Positions 1 to 4,299 of a DNA stretch of 5,426 nucleotides are shown one piece after another. Under the pieces are notes generated by a model. The model did not search any database. It was not told the origin of the DNA and saw nothing but the letters and a program-made list of their open reading frames with translations. Numbering within the stretch: position 1 is the first letter of the stretch; every line of letters starts with the position of its first letter. Source of the stretch: CAZBWE01 sp964581905 (GTDB lineage Bacteria > Planctomycetota > Phycisphaerae > Sedimentisphaerales > Anaerobacaceae); contig CAZOQJ010000152.1 of the NCBI GenBank assembly GCA_964581905.1, forward strand, positions 1-5,426. The letters are read 5' to 3'. Both the position numbers and the translations under genes were made by a program.

Positions 1-2
1 AC

Positions 3-785
3 GTTGCCGACAGTGGAAAATATTTGGCTTATTGGCCAAAAGGTTATGTTGGTAAAAAAAGTACGCTACAAAGCAGAAACTCCCTTATTGGAAAATTTAC
101 CGAAAAATGGACTGCTGACTTAATTCAAGGAATAGCAAAAGACAAAGGGCTGTTCGCAGTTCAAGGAGCTATTTGTGATGAGATTGCTCTATCCAATATG
201 TCCCCTGCCGATATTGTCATATCAAAACACAAAAATACTAATCAGAATCCAGAAGATATTTTGGCAATAATTGAAGTCAAGATGTCTGTTGTCTGGAACT
301 GGGAATTTCAGAAGAATGGATTAATCTGTATTGGCGACTACAAAACACATCAGGGCAATCCAGGGTTATTACGCTCTGACTCAATGCTTAAGGCTATTGG
401 GAAGAGCATAAATATTAGGGTATCGAGTTTTAAAGCTTCAAAGATACCAATCATCATCATGGGGAATACCCCTATTACAAATAGCTATTACTCCAAAGTT
501 GACCATTTGAAGGTCGCTGGAATTATACAAGGTTTCTGGTCTGTTAACCCTAAACCGTTAGATAATGACGGAGGAAATATTAAGGAGACCGAGAAGCTGG
601 GTTTTCGTAGATTTGATAGATTCAATAAATTGAAAGATTCTTTTGAAAATTTATTGACTGAAGAAAGAAATTTCTTTTCCAGCATGAAAGGCAAAAACGA
701 ATTAGGTCAAATTATCGAATTGGCAAACAAAGAACAAACTTATGAGAAAAAAGCAGAGGTCTTTTTAAGGTTAATCAATGAGTAA
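3..785 (+). CDS. Type II restriction endonuclease, PD-(D/E)XK fold (5' end outside window)
   Basis: This is probably the DNA-cutting half of a type II restriction-modification pair, acting in the cytoplasm on unmodified foreign DNA. The frame is open to the left edge and reads as good protein before the first possible start (a TTG at 24), so the true start is probably upstream of the window; 260 residues are visible. Numbering from the TTG at 24, the nuclease signature is PAD (D63) in a hydrophobic strand, followed by IIEVK (E84, K86), with E27 in an upstream helix as a possible extra metal ligand. This D-(x)20-E-x-K pattern is typical of PD-(D/E)XK nucleases. The C-terminal third is charged and helical. 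The stop codon overlaps the start of a DNA methyltransferase gene by 8 nt, which is the strongest support for the role. I do not recognise the exact family or the recognition site. A non-restriction PD-(D/E)XK nuclease is possible but unlikely next to this methylase. Confidence 0.8.
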   Translation, partial: VADSGKYLAYWPKGYVGKKSTLQSRNSLIGKFTEKWTADLIQGIAKDKGLFAVQGAICDEIALSNMSPADIVISKHKNTNQNPEDILAIIEVKMSVVWNWEFQKNGLICIGDYKTHQGNPGLLRSDSMLKAIGKSINIRVSSFKASKIPIIIMGNTPITNSYYSKVDHLKVAGIIQGFWSVNPKPLDNDGGNIKETEKLGFRRFDRFNKLKDSFENLLTEERNFFSSMKGKNELGQIIELANKEQTYEKKAEVFLRLINE

Positions 786-1761
786 TCAAGGCGAAACTTC
801 TAAAAGATACAAACGTAGTGGTACCAAAACGAGCTCCTTTGGAACTCCGGGCAGGGCCAATCATGATTCTTCAGAATTTTACAACAGTAAATTATATGGA
901 GATAAGAAAGTTCCTGAACATGTTAAATTTATCGAGAATCCAATTTCACTGAACAATCTCGACAAAATACATTGTAAATCCAGTGAAATAATGGATGAAA
1001 TTCCTGATTACAGTGTTCATTTGATGGTCACTTCACCACCGTACAATGTTAAAAAGGAATATGATGAAGACTTATCATTAGATGAATATAGAAAGCTATT
1101 AAGGGCCGTATTCAAGGAAACCTACAAAAAATTGGTGACAGGCGGAAGGGCATGTATCAATGTTGCCAATCTTGGGAGAAAACCATATATACCGCTTCAC
1201 AGCTATATTATTAAAGATATGCTTGACATCGGTTTTTTTATGAGAGGTGAAATTATATGGAACAAGGCTTCGAGCGCTAGTCCTTCTACAGCTTGGGGTA
1301 GTTGGTTATCTGCCAGCAATCCAGTATTACGAGATATTCACGAGTACATTCTAGTCTTCTCCAAAGAATCTTTCTCAAGAAAAAGACGCAATAAGAAAAG
1401 CACCATTTCTAGAGATGAGTTTCTCGAATGGACAAAAAGTGTCTGGACATTTCCTGCGGTTTCCGCACGAAGCATCGGACATCCTGCACCGTTCCCTGTA
1501 GAATTACCATACCGACTTATTCAACTTTACACTTTTGAAGGGGATATTGTTTTAGATCCCTTTATTGGCAGTGGCCAAACGGCGATCGCGGCAATAAAAG
1601 CAAAACGCCATTACATAGGGTACGACACAAATGAAGAATATATAGAACTGTCCGAAAAGAGAATTGGTAAGTTTGAATTTGATTTTAAGTCTCCCAAATT
1701 ATTTGAGGTTAAAGGCCAAAAGAAACATCGAAGTACTCCCGCTGCATCTAAGGTTATATAA
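778..1761 (+). CDS. Site-specific DNA methyltransferase, beta class, probably N4-cytosine
   Basis: This 327-residue enzyme should transfer a methyl group from S-adenosylmethionine to a base in the site cut by the upstream nuclease, protecting host DNA. Motif IV, TSPPYN, is at residues 85-90. Motif I, DPFIGSG, is at 260-266, within a hydrophobic VLDPF strand. The order IV before I defines the beta class. SPPY (86-89) instead of DPPY favours N4-cytosine over N6-adenine, though not absolutely. HPAPFPVELPYRLI (235-248) matches the motif X region, and the segment between motifs IV and X (about 150-230) probably holds the target recognition part. The N-terminus (SFGTPGR...HDSSEFYNSKLY, 20-40) is a conserved-looking extension that I associate with this methylase family. 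The ATG at 778 is preceded by AAGG (767-770) with 7 nt spacing and overlaps the nuclease stop codon, so translational coupling is likely. The length is normal and no key motif is missing. Confidence 0.93.
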   Translation: MSNQGETSKRYKRSGTKTSSFGTPGRANHDSSEFYNSKLYGDKKVPEHVKFIENPISLNNLDKIHCKSSEIMDEIPDYSVHLMVTSPPYNVKKEYDEDLSLDEYRKLLRAVFKETYKKLVTGGRACINVANLGRKPYIPLHSYIIKDMLDIGFFMRGEIIWNKASSASPSTAWGSWLSASNPVLRDIHEYILVFSKESFSRKRRNKKSTISRDEFLEWTKSVWTFPAVSARSIGHPAPFPVELPYRLIQLYTFEGDIVLDPFIGSGQTAIAAIKAKRHYIGYDTNEEYIELSEKRIGKFEFDFKSPKLFEVKGQKKHRSTPAASKVI

Positions 1762-2016
1762 AAAGGCGTTAAGTATATCAATTGTTACATAGGTAAGAGT
1801 TAACAAATCATAAAAAGACATTTCCCTCCGGACAAGATCTTTTGAAAGTTTTGTTGCGAAGTGCTGCCGGAGGCCGCGACAAGGAAACATACAGTGTTAT
1901 GCAGTCCCGTAAGGGACGCAGTAAATACAACAGTATCCAAGCAGGAGGCAGCACGAGCAGCCAAGAAAACTTTCTCTATAATGTAGCCAACTGGACACGA
2001 CCCAGTTACTTGGAGG
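1762..2016. other. Convergent intergenic region (255 nt), no gene seen
   Basis: This gap separates the 3' end of the restriction-modification operon from the 3' end of the - strand phospholipase D family gene. I see no tRNA and no classical intrinsic terminator (GC stem plus T-run) on either strand. The main content is the foldback at 1844-1974. Its flanks contain short palindromes: TCCGGA at 1827-1832 and AAGATCTT at 1834-1841. A 63-codon frame across 1842-2033 starts with TTG inside the foldback arm and runs into the neighbouring gene, so I do not count it as a gene. Confidence 0.7.
1844..1974. other. Long imperfect inverted repeat / candidate structured RNA or foldback element
   Basis: The 131 nt can fold end to end into one long interrupted hairpin. 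The outer arms GAAAGTTTT (1844-1852) and AAAACTTTC (1966-1974) pair over 9 bp. Then 1853-1857 pairs with 1957-1961 (5 bp, one G-T), and GTGCTGCC (1861-1868) pairs perfectly with GGCAGCAC (1947-1954). After an internal loop, 1883-1885/1936-1938, 1890-1892/1933-1935, 1894-1898/1924-1928 and 1900-1902/1918-1920 continue the stem. It is capped by GTCCC (1904-1908), a GTAA tetraloop of GNRA type, and GGGAC (1913-1917), with A1903 bulged. This gives about 41 pairs by hand. It lies between convergent genes, 43 nt past the end of the - strand gene. It could be a structured RNA, a mobile foldback or REP-like repeat, or a transcription-end structure. No T-run follows on either strand, so terminator is the weakest option. 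Which strand is transcribed is unknown. Confidence 0.6.
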
Positions 2017-3480
2017 TCAAGTATGTTCTCTAATCATCTCTATTGAACTCCCAAGTTTGCCAAAGAGCCACTTCTTTGATTTCTCATATTTATTTTTTAT
2101 ATATCCAATTACTTTCTGGCGTGAAAATGAAGTGTATTTCTTTATATCCAGAGGCAACAATCGATTTTCCGCTCTTACCTTTGTCACAAGACAGTACCTA
2201 TTAGCCCTTGCAAAAAACCACCACTGTTCGAATGCAGCTTCAATGTCGCCATCAATAATCACTTGCTGGTTGTGTTGTATTTTATTATTATCAGAATATT
2301 CGAGATGCTCCTTCCACAAGTCCTGTCTCAATTTTTTAGCACCATCGGGGTCCCAAACAGCAACGTTCATTTCTGAATCAGTTCGCAGACTTTGGTAACT
2401 AATATTTGCTGAGCCGATAGAATACCATTCGTCGTCAACAATGAATAGCTTGGCATGCACATAGATATCATTGTAACTATATACTGTCCCGCCTTTTTTG
2501 TTATCCTGGTATGATGTGGCAAGAATATAGACATAAATATTGGGATGGTTCTTGACTTCTTTTAAAAAATCTTTGGAAAATATCTTTGTTAAATCAGGAT
2601 CACCAGGAAGAACGACAAAAATCTTAACTCCTCTATATGCCGCATAAATCAACGCTCTTATTATCGAATAATGGGACACCTTGTCAAAAAAGTATTGATT
2701 TTCAAGATAAATATACCTTTGTGCATTGTTGATTGCATTTAAGTAACTTTCCCGGATGCTGTATTCACCATTACTTATACTCGGATATACGTTACGCGGA
2801 ATTGTTCTTGTAACCTGAATTTTGATATTGCCTTCATTTTTTTGAGGTGGTTGTTCCGGACAGTCTGAAAGATTATCTGGCCTAGTGTCCTTTGGGAACG
2901 AACCATATTGTTTATTTTTTTCGGTTGCTTCGTTCCATCTTTGCACAAAATTATGGATTACATCTCTTACCGCAGGTCCTCTAATCTCGCAAAAAAGGTC
3001 ATGTGTAGGATGTGGTTTTTTTCTATCGTGAGCACTGGAATCGATATGAGTTTCATCCATGTTAACACCACCAACAAAAGCGATTTTGTCATCTATAATG
3101 AAAATTTTCTGATGATGACAACCGATTTTATTAGAATCCCATCTAATTTTTGCTTTACAGTTGAGGCTCTTTAGTATCTTAAAATCCTTGTTTGTTCCTT
3201 CAAAATCACCGCCTATTACTTTACTGCGCCAGGCCAGAACTCTGAAATCTATGTTTTGCTTTTGGCTAACCTCTGAAATGATTTTTATTATGCTTTTATC
3301 AAACGATGGAATTTTAAAATGAACGTTAACGAAACACGTCGTCAACCATACTTTAGACTGAGCGTTAAGTATCGCATTAAAAATGCGCTCCATTGCCTTC
3401 TCGCCATCTATATATGGGATGGCAATATTGCCCTGTCTCAAAGGGTAACACGGCGGATCTTTTGATGGTGGTATAGGCAT
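2017..3480 (-). CDS. Phospholipase D superfamily protein with two HKD motifs
   Basis: Probably a phosphodiesterase or transphosphatidylase acting on phospholipids; the substrate cannot be read from sequence. From the chosen start it has 487 residues. HKD motif 1 is HQKIFIID (H123, K125, D130), followed by GGVN (137-140). Motif 2 is HAKLFIVD (H342, K344, D349), followed by GSAN (356-359). HDLFCEIRGPAV (160-171), FVQRWN and YIYLENQYF (ENQYF at 260-264) resemble the eukaryotic-type PLD group more than minimal nucleases such as Nuc. The C-terminal 50 residues are lysine-rich, perhaps for membrane contact. The frame is open to an ATG at 3636. I choose the ATG at 3480 because GGAG (3493-3490) lies 9 nt before it, a candidate promoter (3606-3578) lies inside the extension, and the extension covers non-coding repeats. 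The ATG at 3495 is an alternative. With this start no signal peptide or membrane segment is seen. Cardiolipin-synthase-like activity is possible. Confidence 0.88.
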   Translation of the reverse strand: MPIPPSKDPPCYPLRQGNIAIPYIDGEKAMERIFNAILNAQSKVWLTTCFVNVHFKIPSFDKSIIKIISEVSQKQNIDFRVLAWRSKVIGGDFEGTNKDFKILKSLNCKAKIRWDSNKIGCHHQKIFIIDDKIAFVGGVNMDETHIDSSAHDRKKPHPTHDLFCEIRGPAVRDVIHNFVQRWNEATEKNKQYGSFPKDTRPDNLSDCPEQPPQKNEGNIKIQVTRTIPRNVYPSISNGEYSIRESYLNAINNAQRYIYLENQYFFDKVSHYSIIRALIYAAYRGVKIFVVLPGDPDLTKIFSKDFLKEVKNHPNIYVYILATSYQDNKKGGTVYSYNDIYVHAKLFIVDDEWYSIGSANISYQSLRTDSEMNVAVWDPDGAKKLRQDLWKEHLEYSDNNKIQHNQQVIIDGDIEAAFEQWWFFARANRYCLVTKVRAENRLLPLDIKKYTSFSRQKVIGYIKNKYEKSKKWLFGKLGSSIEMIREHT

Positions 3481-3489
3481 ATTTCCGCT

Positions 3490-3493
3490 CTCC
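3490..3493 (-). promoter_or_regulatory. Ribosome binding site deciding the phospholipase D gene start
   Basis: Reading the - strand, GGAG at 3493-3490 stands 9 nt before the ATG at 3480, a normal Shine-Dalgarno distance. It overlaps the alternative ATG at 3495, and I see no comparable site before that ATG. This is the main reason for preferring the shorter protein. Confidence 0.55.
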
Positions 3494-3514
3494 ATAGTAA
3501 GTATCGGATTAAGT

Positions 3515-3551
3515 ATTTTGTAACGCCGCCCCGCTGAGACGATAAGGAACC
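3515..3551. repeat. Hairpin-bearing direct repeat, copy 1
   Basis: ATTTTGTAA (3515-3523) and ACGATAAGGAACC (3539-3551) flank a GC-rich centre. The same two flanks, in the same order and orientation, recur at 3611-3655 around a different GC-rich centre. The conserved ends with a variable core suggest members of one dispersed repeat family, not coding sequence. Confidence 0.6.
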
Positions 3552-3566
3552 CGCAAAACAGCGGGG
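3529..3566. repeat. Inverted repeat with two competing hairpins in the phospholipase D gene leader
   Basis: CCCCGCTG (3529-3536) and CAGCGGGG (3559-3566) pair perfectly over 8 bp around a 22-nt loop. A shorter hairpin, CCCGC (3550-3554) with GCGGG (3561-3565), uses the same right arm, so the two folds exclude each other. If transcription starts near 3571 on the - strand, both lie in the first part of the untranslated leader. A switch-like role is possible but unproven. The structure also overlaps one copy of a direct repeat (3515-3551). Confidence 0.45.
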
Positions 3567-3577
3567 TAAGTATTAAT

Positions 3578-3606
3578 AAAATAGGTGGAAAGAGGGGAGA
3601 AGTCAA
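3578..3606 (-). promoter_or_regulatory. Candidate sigma-70 promoter for the phospholipase D gene
   Basis: On the - strand, TTGACT (3606-3601) is followed after 17 nt by TATTTT (3583-3578). The -35 box matches the consensus at 5 of 6 positions and the -10 box at 4 of 6. Transcription would begin near 3571 and give a leader of about 90 nt carrying the CCCCGCTG/CAGCGGGG hairpin. Moderate support only, because the region is rich in T. Confidence 0.4.
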
Positions 3607-3610
3607 GAGG

Positions 3611-3655
3611 ATTTTGTAAAGGGTAACCCCCATCACAGGGGTACGATAAGGAACC
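3611..3655. repeat. Hairpin-bearing direct repeat, copy 2
   Basis: ATTTTGTAA (3611-3619) and ACGATAAGGAACC (3643-3655) match the flanks of copy 1 exactly. The centre forms its own hairpin, ACCCC (3626-3630) with GGGGT (3638-3642) around a 7-nt loop. The ATG at 3636 that opens the longest version of the phospholipase D reading frame falls in this loop, which makes it a poor start. Confidence 0.6.
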
Positions 3656-3716
3656 TCTTGCAGTGCCCTTCGACAAGCCCAGAGTCAAATTTTTTAATAA
3701 AAAAATTGATTTTTGC

Positions 3717-3744
3717 TTGAAAAATAGGCCGTATCTGGTATAAT
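3717..3744 (+). promoter_or_regulatory. Strong extended -10 promoter with AT-rich upstream element
   Basis: TTGAAA (3717-3722), a 16-nt spacer and a perfect TATAAT (3739-3744) preceded by TGG (3736-3738) form an extended -10 promoter. Upstream, AATTTTTT (3688-3695) and AAAAAATT (3700-3707) give phased A/T tracts of the kind that act as UP elements. Transcription should start near 3751, directly at the base of a hairpin. There is no well-placed gene immediately downstream; the next confident start codon is at 4300 and has its own promoter. Confidence 0.65.
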
Positions 3745-3750
3745 TCCGAA

Positions 3751-3810
3751 TGTGCTCGGGCAGCACGCGTTCGCGGAGAACCGCAAGTCTTACGGAACAG
3801 TCGTTCCACA
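3751..3810 (+). ncRNA. Candidate small structured RNA: string of three hairpins
   Basis: Starting at the predicted transcription start, three compact hairpins follow each other: GTGCT (3752-3756)/AGCAC (3762-3766), GCGG (3773-3776)/CCGC (3781-3784) with loop AGAA, and GGAAC (3794-3798)/GTTCC (3803-3807) with loop AGTC. TGTG (3751-3754) could alternatively pair with CACA (3807-3810) and close the whole unit. The segment is GC-rich inside an AT-rich surround, as expected for a structured RNA. No terminator with a T-run follows, so the 3' end is unknown. It could equally be the 5' end of a long leader of sppA. I cannot match it to a known RNA family. Confidence 0.4.
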
Positions 3811-3831
3811 ATAACTAGTTACGAGTTACCT

Positions 3832-3891
3832 ATGAACCATGAACTACGAACCATGAACAAATCGATGAACAATGAACAACAAACTATGAAC
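3832..3891. repeat. Seven-nt periodic ATGAAC array
   Basis: ATGAAC occurs at 3832, 3839, 3853, 3865, 3872 and 3886, with the variant ACGAAC at 3846. Most spacings are 7 or a multiple of 7 (one step is 12). A 7-nt period is not a codon period, so the array looks like a decayed simple repeat. Further single ATGAAC units lie at 3989, 4044 and 4068. Confidence 0.65.
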
Positions 3892-4011
3892 CCTTTGGTC
3901 AATCAAATTGACCAAAGTACGCAAAACAAACCCAATTTCCCTAAAAATTGGGCGATTGTAAGCTCTTGTAAATTAGAGGATTACAAAAATGAACCCCCAT
4001 TTTTGGCCTAA
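3832..4011 (+). CDS. Doubtful 59-codon open frame over repeats
   Basis: An ATG at 3832 opens a frame that ends with TAA at 4009-4011 (59 residues, beginning MNHELRTMNK). It crosses the ATGAAC array and several inverted repeats, which explains its asparagine- and methionine-rich start. There is no Shine-Dalgarno site before it; the preceding bases are ACGAGTTACC. It lies downstream of the promoter at 3717-3744, which is the only argument for expression. I regard it as probably non-coding and list it because the region is otherwise without a gene. Confidence 0.12.
   Translation: MNHELRTMNKSMNNEQQTMNPLVNQIDQSTQNKPNFPKNWAIVSSCKLEDYKNEPPFLA
3893..3917. repeat. Perfect 11-bp inverted repeat
   Basis: CTTTGGTCAAT (3893-3903) and ATTGACCAAAG (3907-3917) are exact complements around the 3-nt spacer CAA. 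No T-run follows on either strand, so it is not a standard terminator. It could be an operator for a dimeric regulator, an RNA hairpin, or an element of the dispersed repeat. Confidence 0.65.
3931..3952. repeat. 8-bp inverted repeat
   Basis: CCCAATTT (3931-3938) pairs with AAATTGGG (3945-3952) around a 6-nt loop. It follows the 11-bp inverted repeat after 13 nt and precedes another hairpin after 3 nt, making a consecutive hairpin run. Confidence 0.5.
3956..3986. repeat. Two-step inverted repeat
   Basis: TTGTAA (3956-3961) pairs with TTACAA (3981-3986), and inside it CTCT (3963-3966) pairs with AGAG (3975-3978). A shortened relative of the same motif (GTAAGCT, TTGT, TTACAA, ATGAAC) lies at 4050-4074, so this is a repeat-family unit. 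Confidence 0.45.
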
Positions 4012-4077
4012 AAATCCCAAAGCCAATTTTCCGGATTCCTAAAATGAACGTAAGCTATTGTTTTACAATGAACTATG

Positions 4078-4113
4078 CTTGTCCGCCGAAGCCTTGGCGA
4101 AGGCGGAAACAAA
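4078..4113. repeat. Direct repeat of 36/37 nt, copy 1
   Basis: The unit begins CTTGTC, contains CGCCGAAGCCTTGGCGAAGG (4085-4103 region) and ends GGAAACAAA. It is nearly identical to 4142-4178; the only difference is one extra T in the second copy. GCCTT (4091-4095) and AAGGC (4100-4104) form a hairpin with loop GGCG. It appears to be a dispersed repeat unit: three frames read through it but none looks like a real protein. Confidence 0.7.
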
Positions 4114-4142
4114 CCCAAAACAAACCCAATTCAAACCCAATC
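4111..4142. repeat. Eleven-nt periodic AAACCC run
   Basis: AAACCCAA starts at 4111, 4122 and 4133, an exact 11-nt period over three units, close to one DNA helical turn. A related AAACCCAATTT lies at 3928-3938. Confidence 0.55.
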
Positions 4143-4178
4143 TTGTCTCGCCGAAGCCTTGGCGAAGGCGGAAACAAA
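4142..4178. repeat. Direct repeat of 36/37 nt, copy 2
   Basis: This copy matches 4078-4113 apart from one inserted T near its start, in the same orientation and 64 nt downstream. The gap between the copies is filled by the AAACCC periodic run. High identity in non-coding DNA points to recent duplication or to a conserved repeat family. Confidence 0.7.
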
Positions 4179-4226
4179 GCCAACCTGTAGTGAGCGAAGT
4201 CGAACCTATTTCAAACATATATGGAT

Positions 4227-4242
4227 TCCTGCTTCCGCAGGA
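4227..4242. repeat. Short inverted repeat just upstream of the sppA promoter
   Basis: TCCTGC (4227-4232) and GCAGGA (4237-4242) pair around TTCC. The right arm ends 1 nt before the -35 box of the promoter at 4244-4272. It may be a small dispersed palindrome, an operator, or the end of the upstream transcript; there is no T-run to support termination. Confidence 0.45.
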
Positions 4243-4243
4243 G

Positions 4244-4272
4244 TTGCATGTGAAGCTTATGCTGGTTATAAT
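4244..4272 (+). promoter_or_regulatory. Promoter of sppA
   Basis: TTGCAT (4244-4249) is followed after the ideal 17 nt by a perfect TATAAT (4267-4272). The -35 box is only a partial match. Transcription should begin near 4279, giving a leader of about 20 nt with little but the ribosome binding site. This makes sppA independent of the upstream promoter at 3717-3744. Confidence 0.6.
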
Positions 4273-4286
4273 AGCGCAGATTTTTG

Positions 4287-4293
4287 AAAGGGG
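4287..4293 (+). promoter_or_regulatory. Ribosome binding site of sppA
   Basis: AAAGGGG (4287-4293) lies 6 nt before the ATG at 4300 and fixes the start of sppA. Confidence 0.6.
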
Positions 4294-4299
4294 TTTATT

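Larger units (their letters stand above)
3657..4243. other. Repeat-rich intergenic region with no convincing gene
   Basis: The stretch between the two promoters of the divergent genes holds structure but no well-supported protein. In order: a CCCTTCGAC fragment (3666-3674) of a common dispersed-repeat style; an AT block (3687-3714); a promoter; a hairpin string; a 7-nt periodic array; several inverted repeats; a direct repeat of 36/37 nt; an 11-nt periodic AAACCC run; and a GAGCGAAGTCGAAC piece (4192-4205) that looks like the reverse-oriented counterpart of the CCCTTCGAC fragment. The motif GTAAGCT-N-TTGT...TTACAA...ATGAAC occurs twice (from 3958 and from 4050), so parts of the region are degenerate duplicates. 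This style is what I recall from planctomycete intergenic DNA; that link is memory, not a search result. Confidence 0.6.

Noticed and set aside
488..694. 68-codon - strand frame inside the nuclease gene
   Set aside because: Antisense shadow of a well-supported gene.
1699..1890. 63-codon - strand frame
   Set aside because: It overlaps the methyltransferase C-terminus and the foldback; no ribosome binding site or family resemblance.
1844..1974. Integron attC site
   Set aside because: An imperfect palindrome with bulged bases would fit, but the RYYYAAC and GTTRRRY end motifs are absent and there is no integrase or cassette context.
1844..1974. Group II intron domain V or intron fragment
   Set aside because: There is a GNRA-type loop, but the catalytic triad and the usual domain V sequence are not present.
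1977..1982. TATAAT next to the foldback as a promoter
   Set aside because: No -35 box at a proper distance, and the downstream DNA is the end of an opposite-strand gene.
1842..2033. 63-codon + strand frame beginning with TTG
   Set aside because: It starts in the arm of the 131-nt foldback, runs into the end of the opposite-strand gene, and its translation shows no protein-like pattern or good ribosome binding site.
2057..3174. Two + strand frames (2057-2398 and 2908-3174) opposite the phospholipase D gene
   Set aside because: Both are antisense to a gene with intact catalytic motifs and have no recognisable content.
3509..3811. 100-codon - strand frame upstream of the phospholipase D gene
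   Set aside because: It runs through both hairpin repeats, the opposite-strand promoter and the hairpin string; its sequence is that of translated repeats.
3893..3917. Intrinsic terminator
   Set aside because: The stem is perfect but not GC-rich, and neither strand has a T-run after it.
4078..4178. CRISPR array
   Set aside because: Only two copies of a 36/37-nt repeat, and the 64-nt spacer is itself a simple periodic run; no cas genes.
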